64,000 nucleotides of DNA from Paracamarosporium sp. OC-R06-R3 (Eukaryota; Ascomycota; Dothideomycetes; Pleosporales; Didymosphaeriaceae), in contig JACVRA010000134.1 in the NCBI GenBank assembly GCA_019828545.1, positions 62,001 through 126,000 of the forward strand, given 5' to 3'. Shown here piece by piece: positions 32,237-43,317 of the stretch (its first letter is position 1; every line of letters starts with the position of its first letter). A model generated the notes under the pieces. That model did not search any database and was not told where the DNA came from. It worked only from the letters and a program-made list of their open reading frames with translations. The position numbers were made by a program, and so were the translations under genes.

Positions 32237-34048
32237 GGCGACTGTAATGAGAATGAACAACAGAGTTGAAGGAAGGAAGATGATGGCGAGTCGCTTGACT
32301 TAGTAGGAATATATACCTGGGAGCAATGTCATGCGCGGATATGGAGTGCGCGTCTAAACGCGGCGTAATGTGCTGCACGTCTGTTCACACGCCAATGCGC
32401 CCGGGAAGTACCCCGAATCGGGCAAACAAGCGCATTGTGTGATCAAGATGCATTCCAAGCGCTACCGTCGAATTTTCACACAGGACGCTGAGACGGGGCC
32501 CATCTAATACACCAAACGATATCATACATAGTGCTCAAAGGCTCGATTTCCCCGGCCCAAGGTATTTGGTGGCTATTCTACATGTACGATTAGATGAGGT
32601 GAGATGAGATGAATTGAGAAGGTGGCAAAGCAGGAAGGAGTGTTGGTCTGAACCGTTTCACCCCGCGTGGCCTGTGCTCCGGAAGCGCATCCGCCAGCCG
32701 CTCCCGCCCAACAAACGTCATGTACTTCGCTTCGCAGCCGCGCGCCTTGTTTATAGATCGGTTGTTTCCAACTCATTGCAAGCACTGGGGCTGCTCACCA
32801 GGTTCTGCCGACATGGCATGGAGCAAATAAGCTGACGGCCGTTGAGACAGCACCTGGGTTCGTTCTACTTCTCTTCTTTTCTTCTATGAGCTTGAACCGA
32901 CGGAAGGCAGTGGCTGCTATACTCACACAAATGCGAAAGGACGTTATAGTGCAAAACGCTCTACTGAACCTGCTGCTTGCTACACGTAAGGTTAGCCAGA
33001 TTCTGTAGAGCGTGGTGACGCGAGCCGATTGTACAAAGAAACGGTAACCGAATGTTGATGATCTTTGATTGTAGAAATGCTAAATAAGCGATATAAGCTT
33101 ATAAAACTTATGGCAATTCTAATCATACCTTGCGCTGCAGCGCTGCAATTGATCTAACAATATATTGAAGCGCTTCAATACCGGCATACGAAGCCGCAAC
33201 AACGACGCGAGCTATCGAAGCAAAGAAAAGACGAAAAGAAGAGGTGAAAAGGCGAAAGGAAATCGAAGTTGAAGGGGACAAGAAACGGAAGTGGTGCTTG
33301 CGCAGCAGGACGTGGATTGTCATCAGCGTTCTATGTAAACTATACAACCTAGTCTTGCTCATTCTCGGAGACCAATTGCATTGGCTGGGACACAGATAGT
33401 TAGTATAGTCAGGATCTAGTTAAGGCGGTCCTCAATTGTCACTTTGAGCTATGTTCCACTCATAGCAGGTCGCATATCTCCTTTATGTTTCTTGACTTCA
33501 TTTAGCCTATTCCTTTTCAATCTCATTATGATTGCTTCAAGTGACGTACTGTGATCGTCCCAATTCTTTTCCTTTCGCTTCTGGATTGTAGAAGTACGGG
33601 TCGCACAGGTACCGGCTTTCTTCAAGTACATTTGCGAATCTATTGTTTGTGGTTCAGATACTGCGAATACTACAAAACAAAAAACCGTACGTACAGGACA
33701 ATGGAAATATTGAAATCTCTCTATACTTGAGAAAGCTTTAATAGTTGAACGACATTCGGCAGGTTTGTTAGGATTTGCTGAGCTTCGTGAAAGGGCTCCG
33801 CGAACCGTGTTTAACACAATACTATCAGTACCTTCGCCAGTTTCACGTGCTCACTTCGGGTGCATTGACAGTTGAGATACTCGGTCATAGCTCCCTTTGG
33901 TATTTAAGCATGTTCAACACTAGAAGTCACTTTCACGTAAACCACACTCGCACTGGCCGATTCCCATTCCCACTCAACTTCCATAGCTCGACATATACCT
34001 TTTCGACGAGATAGACTTATAAAATATTCGGGTATCCTTTCCAAAATC
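32237..34048. other. gene-poor interval with one unassigned open exon-like stretch
   Basis: The region just upstream of 32236 is the ketoreductase promoter. At 33169-33399 the plus strand is open for 76 codons without an ATG, coding a highly charged segment followed by a hydrophobic one; it could be a 3' exon preceded by a CTAAC-like branch and an AAG acceptor. No partner exon was found. The rest shows nothing. Confidence 0.35.
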
Positions 34049-34610
34049 ATGGATCCATATGTACACAGGGGACCTCCGCCGACTACAACACAATACCCCT
34101 CTGCGCCAGGGCCCAGCACGCCGTCCACATCTCCGTCAAGCAAGTGCCCTTGTAAACGGCTTCTTTCTCCTGGTGAATATGACTTAAGCTGCTTTGAATA
34201 TATATTCCGCATACTGATCTAGAACAGCTTGCGTCTGCCCTCATAGCAAAGGCTGCGCGCTTCGGTCTGTTCGCCCTAAACCAACGACTTCCCCATCTAT
34301 CAAGTCTGTATTTAGGTGTAAAGAAATTAAGTCAGGTTTCACCGATACTACAAAGTCTCCGGGTACCCTAGTTAGCCGTGGTACGCTTGCGTCCAGGCCT
34401 TCAGCATACGACTTAGGCTACGACGGGTACATGTCGCTTTCCATTGCAACCCCATTTCTCAACCCCGCGTCGATGAAGCAAGGAGACAGCGTTAGAGTCA
34501 TTAAAGACCTTTCGAGAGATGTGACGAGGACCTTCAGCGGAAGGGGTAGTCGCAGGAAGAAGCGCCCCGAAAGCATAAAAATGTTCGAATACCTTCCGCA
34601 CCTACACTAA
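34049..34610 (+). CDS. hypothetical 161-residue basic protein, spliced
   Basis: Exons 34049-34151 and 34228-34610 are joined across a 76-bp intron (GTAAAC...GAACAG), giving 161 residues in a frame that stays open for 127 codons after the junction. The first exon is Pro/Thr/Ser-rich (MDPYVHRGPPPTTTQYP). The junction region contains four cysteines in a row of CP/CVCP/GC, and the C-terminal half is basic with an RRKKRP nuclear-localisation-like patch. No family recognised. The second exon lacks an early ATG, so simple ORF calling misses this gene. Support is limited to open frame, splice signals and composition, so it remains a prediction. Confidence 0.45.
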
Positions 34611-36111
34611 ATTTTGGAGTCCAGCTGACTTGAGTTTTAACTCTTTAGGCCCAAGGTAAATGAGCTCAACAAGCACGTTGTATGTATCTGCGACATGAAA
34701 TGCGACTGTCGCTGTTGGACGCTGAACAGCCCGATTGCGACGAGGCATTCGCCAATGTTCGATCGAGACAATATTAGATAAATCGCCGTGAAGTGGTGCG
34801 GCGGTAGTTTTCGTTTCGATACTGTAATACACATGACGGGCTCAAAGGCTAAGGTTGGACTCTGTGATATGAGGTTGCTTAGGGCTATTGAGACGAGAAA
34901 CAAGGGTTAGATATGCCTCAATAAAATGTTCGTGTAGACAGCAAACCGAAAATACGCTTCAACACACCTTTTATCAGATACAGATCTATATAGACATATC
35001 TTGGTCAGTGGCAGTGATAGAAATTATAAAACGGTAGAAAATTTCGGCGGTTAAATCATCACTCCGTGCTCTCGCTTGATTTTTCCTTGCATCGAAAAAC
35101 AGTAGACATCCCCTTCTTTCATGCTGAGAAAACTAATAGTAGGATTCAATGCGAAGATTTTCAACCAGGTGCGATTGTACAAACCCCTGAGAAGTACTCA
35201 GGAAACACGTAAGACAGGGCTCTATCCCCTATGAATGCTCTAAATTCATGAGTCGATTCTGGGCGAACTGTTAGGCTTCCCATACCCCCAGTTTGCATCA
35301 GAGCAATATGTGTCATTAATCACCACACATGTGTAGTGGCCACCAAGGAGATGTGACAAAGTTGCTGCATGCCTACATACCGTTGAGCGTTTGTGTGAAT
35401 AGGTAGTGGTTTGAGATAGACTGTTGGGAACGTGACGGAATTGATTTTGATCCTGCCTAACATTCATATTACTGTGTAATCATGTCCATAATCCGTGGTA
35501 CTAGACAGGACCATCCCCCATTCAAATGACTCTTTACCAACGCACGTCCCCGAATGTTAGCCATGTGATCCTTTACCTCACCCTACAATAATGTACCCAT
35601 ACCAGTCAATTCACAGGATCCAAATAACTGCCGCCGACAGCCATAAATTCCATGAAAGGCATGGAGATGATCGGTTATTGCATGGGGTCTTGTAGAAGGA
35701 GGGTCTGACCGCTAAATCAAGGACGGTACTGTGTTGTCTTCGCGTAGCGCTTCCAGTACGTAGTCAAGACGGCGGTTTTCGAGCAGGTAGGGTGCCGCAT
35801 GAACATACCTTTGAGATTTTCGACAGAAAATGTCTATAAAAGCGAACAAGGTCTGAAGTGAAGTTTCTTAAGTAGCTTGAAGTGCACTTACTAAGCGAAT
35901 GTAGGACAGGCTTTACATGAGCTTTGTAATAATCAGACGATCAACAAGGTCCTTTTAGACATAAGTATTTGATAAACTGTGGGACAACTGTGGGCTCGTA
36001 AGTATACCAACAACTCAGCACGACAGATAGGGTTGACGAAAAGTAGACGACGAATGAAGTTGTATTATATGGTGCTGTGGTTGCGGCACCATGCGTCGAC
36101 GTACCGGCTCC
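34611..36111. other. gene-poor interval
   Basis: About 1.5 kb of AT-leaning sequence with only short frames. No repeat, transposon terminal structure or RNA gene is visible by eye. Confidence 0.4.
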
Positions 36112-37715
36112 TCATTCCATTTCTAACGACCACTTCAGTTCGCGCATGTTCTCACGCCTTTCCATTGAGACAACTACATCCCTGAGAGGCTTCATGACTC
36201 CAATCGGGATCCGCCTTTCGTCCATCGGCGGGTCCCAGTCAATGAAACGCTCGCCTCGCGGAGGTGTGAACTCCCAACCAATTAGTAGGACCGCGACAAA
36301 TGACAAGATTTCGATTTGAGCAAAATGGCGGCCAGGACAGAAGACAGTACCGCCGCCAAATCCACGAAAGGCCGCGGGATGCACACTACGCTTATTTGTG
36401 TCCGCTGACCCTGTCTTAGTACCGTTGGGGGTGTCAATGAAGCGCTGGGGGTTGAAGTCCCGCGAATCAGGACCCCATACTTCTTCGTCGCGGTGAAGTA
36501 CGCCTCCAGCTATTTGAACCACAGATTTGGCACGTAGCAAATATGTGTCTGCTACAATTGTGTCCTCGGTTACGAAGCGGGCCGAGGTCATCGGAGCAAT
36601 GAGGCGGAGCGTTTCCCGGAAGACAGAATTGAAGAGCGGGCAAGCAGTCCGCAGTGCTTCGAATGAGATGCTGGCCGTTCTCGCCGTGTGATCTACAGAT
36701 AAAGCACTCTTCTCAATCTCAGCACGCAAGTCTCTCACAAGCTCTGGTCGCGAGAGAATGTAGTTCAAAACCCAGAACACGGTTATGCTACCATTCACCA
36801 GAGTGCCAAAGAGCATGCCAAACTCTGAGCGACCTCTGTCTTCAAGCGGTATACCGATCTCTTCGTGCAGACGAACACGCTCCTGGATAACAGGGCTAGC
36901 CTTCTTGTGTCGCCCTTGCTCTAGGTATTCGACCATAGTCTTGGCTATCTTCTCGCGGGCGAGATATGCTTTCCGGTTCGTCAATTGTGGTATGGGTGAG
37001 GCCATCACACCGATCAGACCATCCTCCCACACCCAATAATCCTTCACCAAGCCAGGATATAGCTCGAACGGGTTTTCTGGGCCGTAGAACGCATAGGTGG
37101 TGACTTCAACGAACAAATCGCGGCACCACTCGAACAGGGGCTGTTCGCAGGTCGAGAGCGCATTAACCCGTTGGCTAATTCGGTCCAAGACGATGTTGCC
37201 TTGGTATTTGATCTCTGCAGGGCCTAGCAAGCTATACAATGCGTTGTGCATGCGGTCCATGAAGCCTGGTTTGTTTGCTTTCTTTGCTTCAGCATCGTGG
37301 AATGCTTCGACTGTGGAATTGGAAAACCCGACCATGCGCTGTGTCACGGGAAGAATTATGGGTTCGAAGAGCAGGGTTGAAGATGCGCGTTGGATGTAGT
37401 TGGCTAAATGAGGACTGGTAACGACGTATGTTTGCGACGAGAGCATGGGAAGCGTATAGATGGGTTGTCTGCATCGTGCACTTCAAGGAGTCAGATCCGG
37501 TCGAGCTGGCATCAAGGTCGCTTTGCGTACCTAGTTATCCTGTAGTAATTTGCGCCCTCCATCAAGAGGCCAATGATGTGCCCTATAAAGGGAATCCTAG
37601 GGTGCAAAACAGGCGGATCTCGCGGGTTGGGGTGAGCGCGAAGCCATCGCTCAAGCAAAGCCGCGCTCAAGAAAGCGATTGCGATTCCAACAACAAGTGC
37701 CTTCAAGGTAGACAT
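36112..37715 (-). CDS. cytochrome P450 monooxygenase
   Basis: Exons 37715-37531 and 37468-36112 (62-bp intron) give 513 residues. The N-terminus (from the MSTLKALVVG start) is a membrane anchor followed by a Pro-rich hinge (HPNPRDPP). The K-helix ExxR (FRETLRL), the PERF-like NPQRF, and the heme-binding loop FGGGTVFCPGRHFA with axial Cys at about 439 are all present. The lack of the usual I-helix acid-Thr pair (here GTLVNGSITVFW) and the FGGGxxxCPG loop recall the fungal CYP7/CYP8-like (prostacyclin synthase-related) group. It is anchored in the ER membrane. The substrate cannot be inferred. An ATG 29 codons upstream is in frame but would bury the anchor. Confidence 0.88.
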
Positions 37716-38827
37716 GGCCGCCAGCGATCTGCTATCGCGCAGAGGTACGAAGCTACAGAACGACTCATTGTGCGAATGGAGCGATGTGGTGACGCGCACC
37801 AAAACGGCGTGGACTAGCCTCAGGCGATCGCCCCTGACTTGCTAGAGTTTTGCTCACAGGAGTCGAGCTAAATTAGTGTCCGTGCATCCCACTTTTATTA
37901 CTGAGCGATGTGATCGGATTGGCGATGCATAAATTTGGCTCAACTCTTATAAGTTACGGGTAGTTTAGCGACCCTTCCAACATCTTGCATGTACACGTTT
38001 CATTCCACCAACACATCCTACCTCAGAGAGCACGTCTGATTATATGCACATAGTACTGAGTGAATACTAAGCTGCAGAGGATTGAAACCCAAGCCGCCCT
38101 TCTCTGCCCACTGGCTATACTTGTCCAATGGCATCCCGGCAGGTGTTTGTACAACTCTCTTAAAGCTCAGCAGTAATAGTGGCATCTGGTGTCAAGCGCC
38201 GGATTATTTTACTATTTGAACGGCTCATATCGACTAACGCACAAATAAGGTCGTATGCCGGAATCTCCTCGATCAGATCAAGTTCCGTGGCTAAACCTCT
38301 CACATGCGGCTCCCTAGAATAGATACGGCGAAAGTGCAAGTCGAAACGAGGAGTCTTGATGGCAGTCCACCAATTGTTTACATTTCAAGTTATGCCCTAC
38401 CGGCTGCTTACCGCGAACGGATATACGGCCGATCATTTTCCAAGATTATCCGGGGACCCCGCATTGCACCTAGTTGGACGCGCAGTGTGGATCTTCACGA
38501 TGCCTATTGTGACTAGCATTTTCTTGAAACCATTAAGCTTTTCTCCATGGACTATTTGATGCTTACTGCTTTGGGCGGCATAGAACTGACGACAATTGGC
38601 CATTCTCCACCTCTCGGCTTGTCGATACACCGTTATTCCGCGGCGAGAGAAAATACACCTCAGTCATTGGAGGAACTTCGCAATAATGATATATTAACAT
38701 GAACACCTTAGAAGCGGTCGGACCTTAGCTTTGGTTGTATAGACATCGAGGACAGATGGATCGGCACAGCTTAAAAGGCTACAATGCCATGCATGAGGCG
38801 GTGCGTATACTCCAGGCGCAATCAAAC
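37716..38827. other. divergent intergenic region
   Basis: About 1.1 kb between the P450 (minus) and the arabinofuranosidase (plus), so it must carry both promoters. Short frames at 38304-38559 are unsupported. Confidence 0.4.
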
Positions 38828-40330
38828 ATGTCTTCGCGGTTGACTATCGCTCTAGGTCTTATGGCTACCGGGTCCCTCGTGGCCGCCGGCCCTTGCGATC
38901 TTTACTCAGCCGGTGGCACTCCCTGCATCGCGGCACACTCGACCACTCGCGCGCTCTACAGTGCCTTTTCTGGCTCGCTCTACCAGGTCAAGCGTGGTTC
39001 GGACAATACTACGACCAATATTGCACCGATCTCTGCTGGTGGTGTTGCCAACGCTGCTGCTCAAGATACCTTTTGTGCCTCCACCACGTGCCTCATCACC
39101 ATCATTTATGACCAATCTGGTAGAGGCAACCACCTTACCCAGGCTCCTCCGGGTGGGTTCAATGGCCCGGAATCCAATGGCTACGACAATTTGGCCAGTG
39201 CGACCGGAGCACCAGTCACACTGAACGGCCAAAAAGCTTATGGCGTGTTCATCTCACCCGGGACAGGCTACCGCAACAACAAGGTTAGCGGCTCAGCTAC
39301 GGGCGATGCCGCTGAAGGCATGTACGCCGTTTTCGACGGAACCCACTACAACGACGGTTGCTGCTTTGACTATGGCAATGCTGAGACAAACAGCCTCGAC
39401 ACAGGCAACGGCCATATGGAGGCTCTTTACTTCGGTACGAACAGCGCTTGGGGTAGTGGTTCAGGAAGTGGTCCTTGGATCATGGCTGATCTCGAGAACG
39501 GATTGTTCTCTGGTCAAGGCTCGAAACAGAACACTGCCGACCCAACTGTCACGTACCGATTCCTCACTTCTGTGCTCAAGGGTGGTGCCAACAAGTGGGC
39601 GATCAAGGGTGCCAATGCTGCATCAGGGTCGTTATCAACGTACTATAATGGTGCACGTCCAACCGCCTCCGGTTACAATCCCATGAAGAAAGAGGGTGCC
39701 ATCATCCTCGGCATTGGTGGTGACAACAGTGTCAGTGCTCAGGGTACCTTTTACGAGGGTGTGATGACCAGCGGTTATCCTTCCGACGATGTTGAGAACT
39801 CAGTCCAAGCCAACATCGTGGCCGCCAAATACGCCACCACGTCTTTGACGGGCGGTACCGCGCTCACTGCTGGTCAATCCATTTCGCTTCGCGTCACTAC
39901 ATCTGGCTACGACACACGATATCTTGCACACACCGGCTCAACCGTCAACACTCAGGTTGTCACGTCATCAAGCGCCACAGCTCTTAAGCAGCAAGCTAGC
40001 TGGGTCGTCCGCACTGGCCTTGGTAACAGCGCGTGTTTTTCCTTTGAATCAAAGGACACGGCTGGTAGCTACCTCCGTCACTACAATTTCGCCCTTTCTC
40101 TCAGTGCGAGTGATGGATCGAAGCAGTTTAAGGAAGATGCCACCTTCTGTAACATCGCTGGTATCAACGGCCAAGGTAGTTCGATCCGGGCTTGGGGCTA
40201 TCCTACTCGGTATTTCCGCCATTATGACAATGTGGTTTATATTGCAAGCAACGGCGGTGTTCACACTTTCGATGCGGCCAGTTCGTTCAACGCAGACGCT
40301 ACCTGGGTAGTTAGTTCGAGCTTTGCTTAA
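38828..40330 (+). CDS. abfB: secreted alpha-L-arabinofuranosidase B, GH54 with CBM42
   Basis: Single exon, 500 residues. The start at 38828 gives a signal peptide (about residues 1-20); an upstream in-frame ATG at 38735 would hide it. Residues 21-335 form the GH54 catalytic domain with the vicinal CC pair at 178-179, ADLENGLFSG containing the nucleophile Glu223, and GIGGDNS with the acid/base Asp299. Each is shifted by two from the Aspergillus kawachii enzyme numbering (as I recall it). Residues 340-500 form the CBM42 beta-trefoil that binds arabinose side chains. The enzyme releases arabinofuranose from arabinoxylan and arabinan outside the cell, in plant cell-wall degradation. Confidence 0.95.
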   Translation: MSSRLTIALGLMATGSLVAAGPCDLYSAGGTPCIAAHSTTRALYSAFSGSLYQVKRGSDNTTTNIAPISAGGVANAAAQDTFCASTTCLITIIYDQSGRGNHLTQAPPGGFNGPESNGYDNLASATGAPVTLNGQKAYGVFISPGTGYRNNKVSGSATGDAAEGMYAVFDGTHYNDGCCFDYGNAETNSLDTGNGHMEALYFGTNSAWGSGSGSGPWIMADLENGLFSGQGSKQNTADPTVTYRFLTSVLKGGANKWAIKGANAASGSLSTYYNGARPTASGYNPMKKEGAIILGIGGDNSVSAQGTFYEGVMTSGYPSDDVENSVQANIVAAKYATTSLTGGTALTAGQSISLRVTTSGYDTRYLAHTGSTVNTQVVTSSSATALKQQASWVVRTGLGNSACFSFESKDTAGSYLRHYNFALSLSASDGSKQFKEDATFCNIAGINGQGSSIRAWGYPTRYFRHYDNVVYIASNGGVHTFDAASSFNADATWVVSSSFA

Positions 40331-41732
40331 GGTGCTCATCTTCGCGAGATATCGATTTTGTGAAATGAAATAGAAATATTTTCTCTTAGGGCGAAGCATC
40401 TCTACTTCATTTTCAAAGAATCCCTTATGACATTGATTTTATGACCTGTGATTCCCAATCTGTATTTTAATCTAGGACTATGCATTGCCGTAAATAGCAG
40501 ACTTTAAGAAAACGTAGATTTGATGCATAATTATCTTATCCTTGATTTGGCAAAAGAGCTTGTCAGTGACAAAGATTGTCTGAGCGCTGCGTGTAAGTTT
40601 CCTGAAACGACACAGTTGTTAATCCAATGCATTTTCGAGAAAATAGTCAATCGCAATATGATTAGCGGTAAAAGCCAATAGTATGGCAGTTAAGCGATGG
40701 TTTTACTCCGTCTACGCATTATGGCACTTGCGCGGGAGACAAGCCTAGCTACAAGGTGATAACCTAGTGTTCGTTCCGTAGGCGAGACTTGTTCGATGGT
40801 GGATCTTGAAGCTAAACGTGGAACCACGAGGTAGTTGTGTCTCTACCCACGTGGTAATACCAAAATCGAGTAGTCTATAGGGCTTGTCGGCCATTCGTTC
40901 GATTGAAGGAGAAAGTGACAAGTACAGCACTCTTAAACAACATGTTCAGTTCGACAGTTCCACGTACGGGCAGGTTCCTACCCTGCAGATACTGTTGCGG
41001 GAACTGCTGCTGCTGTGGCCAAGCACAGTAGCGCAATTGCTCCAATTTCTTTAGGTTTGTCTGCGACATTTCAAATGAACGAATTGCTTCTTGATGATCC
41101 GCTCCAAGAATCTAAGTCGATGACGTGAAGACAAGTTCGCGAGCGACGTAGTAAAGAAAATTGAGGGAGCAAGGATCGAGTAGATTTACTAAGGCTAGAG
41201 TGTCAGCGCGTCTTAAAAATAGACCGACGAACTGCCGTTGTTTGTAATCATCGTTTATCTCACTTGCTCAGAAAAACGTGAGGCCATATGTCATGACGTT
41301 TTGGTCAGGTTGAAGCACCGGAATCATGCTACCGTTGAATTGTTAGAGTTGAGTAGAATGACAGTCGAAGTTGCTTAGTTATTTTACGCATCCTAGCGCT
41401 ACCCTATTCCAGTCTAGCTTCCTTGACTTCACCTTCCCCAAGCTTTGACGGCACTTGCCCTACAAACGATGCCTCGCCAGCTAAGCTATTCCATCTCTCC
41501 TCGTAATCTTTTACGCCTTGCATTTCCTTGCATCAGTCTCAATCTCCCCTATTTGTCGCTGCAAGCACAGCCTCCGCCAGACCCCGAGCGGCTGCTCGGA
41601 GAGGCAATTGTAACGGCATGGGCCTCGGGGCGCTGCGTGTCTTGGATATTTGTTGATGATCAGACATAATCTCTCTTCGCTTTGATGTCATTTTCGGCGC
41701 AGACATAGTATTCCATCTTTCCCCATCGTCCT
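40331..41732. other. gene-poor interval with secretion-signal remnant
   Basis: On the minus strand around 41050-40930 one frame reads as a signal-peptide core (ALLCLATAAAVPATVSAG) but has no ATG in frame, and a short Cys-containing segment continues in another frame. This looks like a decayed small secreted protein. A 67-codon plus-strand frame from 41469 to 41669 is possible but has no support. Confidence 0.35.
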
Positions 41733-42551
41733 TCAGCCTCCGCCTGGCTTCTTTAGCATGCCTCCAAGGATACTGGGATCAATGAGAGCCGGTTCTGGTG
41801 CGTCGACGCCACAGCGGATGAACATGCTTTTCCACATTGCACCGACTGGTCGTTCCTCTGGCATAAAAACCACCGTGTTCACATACGTCTCGGTCGTGTT
41901 ATAGCAGGCTTCCATGGCGAAAAGCTGAGCTTCGCAGTTGTCGCCCTTTGCCGAATAGAAGACGCCACAACGTGCATGAGCAGGCAAGTCAACGCAAGTG
42001 CCGTTCTTCCAGCTACTTGCAGGCCGGGGCAGGGAAAGCCGCTGCAAGAGCTCTCCGCGACAATGCTTTGGGCCTCCATCGCCGGCATACGACATCGCAA
42101 GTATCGGCACCTGAGGTGCAGGTGGTGGTGGTGGAGGTTGCGCGCTCGCGGTCGGCACCGATGATGCCTCGACATTGCCAATGAATCCTTCATCGGCGGA
42201 GGTGTTGCTTGATTGCGCAGTTGGGGTGGCTCCGATCATGCCTTCGTCGCTCGCTATTGTTGGTCGGGCCGTCACGGGGAGGAACCATGTCGCGGTCTGC
42301 TCAGCGGCAACTGTGGATGTCCCGCTGAGAATGTCGGCGCGATCGAAACCGCTTCCATTGATACCTGCACCCGCGCGCTGACCCTGCGCCTGCGCCTCGA
42401 GCTGTCCGTCTTTTGCGAGTTGTGCTATCGATATTTGAACGATTCTTTGTGGCGCGGCGCGGACTTGCAGCGATGTCGCCAGTGAGACTGCGATGACGAT
42501 GATTAGAGTTATTGCCGACACAACGATTACATATCGACGAGGTATCGCCAT
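41733..42551 (-). CDS. type II membrane or secreted protein with Cys-containing C-terminal domain
   Basis: A single frame of 272 residues starts at ATG 42551 (MAIPRRY), chosen over upstream ATGs because a basic triplet precedes a hydrophobic stretch (VIVVSAITLIIVIAVSL), a signal anchor or signal peptide. A disordered Ala/Ser/Thr/Pro region with a polyproline run follows, then a compact domain of about 110 residues with five to six Cys (HCRGELL, GTCVDLPAHARCGVF, DNCEAQ, ACYNTTETY, IRCGVD). It is probably extracellular. Layout resembles many Dothideomycete surface proteins; the family is not recognised. It heads a run of small minus-strand membrane or secreted genes. Confidence 0.65.
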   Translation of the reverse strand: MAIPRRYVIVVSAITLIIVIAVSLATSLQVRAAPQRIVQISIAQLAKDGQLEAQAQGQRAGAGINGSGFDRADILSGTSTVAAEQTATWFLPVTARPTIASDEGMIGATPTAQSSNTSADEGFIGNVEASSVPTASAQPPPPPPAPQVPILAMSYAGDGGPKHCRGELLQRLSLPRPASSWKNGTCVDLPAHARCGVFYSAKGDNCEAQLFAMEACYNTTETYVNTVVFMPEERPVGAMWKSMFIRCGVDAPEPALIDPSILGGMLKKPGGG

Positions 42552-42932
42552 TTCGATTGAATACTGTAATACTGCAAATCTGGAGAACAAACGACTGAAG
42601 GTGTTGAAGCTCACCAGGATCATGGTTGTTACTGCCAAGAGAGAGAGGTGCTGCATCCCGCGTTTCATCCCCGCCGACAGATGAAACGTCACAAAAGCTG
42701 GGCAGGAACCAGCCCACTTTCAATCGCCCTGCTGTCTCTAGATACAAGCGCAACAGTACACGATAAATTGAAAAGGATCTGACCCTATCAACCCACTCCC
42801 CTCCTAGAAGTATGGGTGCTCTTTCACTATCATCAAGAAAGATCTACCTACACCCCTATTCCTATCATCGATTATTCTGACTCCAAATTACCTCCAAGAC
42901 CAGAAAACACAAGTGGTACTTTAAACACATGT
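42552..42932. other. intergenic, promoter of the Cys-containing membrane protein gene
   Basis: Between two minus-strand genes. The frame upstream of ATG 42551 stays open for about 47 codons, but its sequence does not look like a better N-terminus. No other gene. Confidence 0.4.
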
Positions 42933-43317
42933 TCATCTTTGCCGCGCCTCCAAAATCGGCAACGGTGTGTCCGTTTCTGGAGCCTTTGATGCTCCCTTAT
43001 TCCTCATTTGGAGACCGCGCAAGAATGCTCCACGCTCTTTGGCCTCCTTGTCTTGCGCATCCGCCTTTCGCGACGAAAAGAAAACGAGTGAAATCCCCGA
43101 TGCTAATGCGAGAATCACAAGTACGATCACGAGCTTGTGATTACCGGTGAAGCTGTCGTCGCGCGGTGCAAGAGTAGATCTTGGGGCCACAACGGGGACA
43201 AAGGGGTCGAACGACGATCCGCTTGGTGTTCCGATGCGAAAGGTAAAAGGTAATGATGCTGCGATGCGAATCAGTCGCGCTGCACATGCTGCGTTCAGGA
43301 CAATACATACGTGCCAT
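42933..43317 (-). CDS. small single-span membrane protein with a 7-nt first coding exon
   Basis: Exons 43317-43311 (only ATG GCA C) and 43258-42933 (52-bp GTATGT...CGCAG intron) give 110 residues. The long exon has no suitable ATG of its own, and this tiny exon supplies it in phase with consensus splice sites. The protein has a Pro/Ser-rich N-terminus, one transmembrane helix (KLVIVLVILALASGISLVFF) and a charged Lys/Glu/Arg tail. Function unknown. The spliced start is inference from splice signals. Confidence 0.55.

Noticed and set aside
32621..32629. GGTGGCAAA, identical to the yeast proteasome control element
   Set aside because: It is not near any proteasome gene and Rpn4-type control is not expected here; a 9-mer can occur by chance.
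23998..40330. Secondary-metabolite gene cluster (SDR, regulator, ketoreductase, P450)
   Set aside because: No PKS, NRPS, terpene synthase, DMATS or RiPP-like backbone gene, and unrelated genes lie between.
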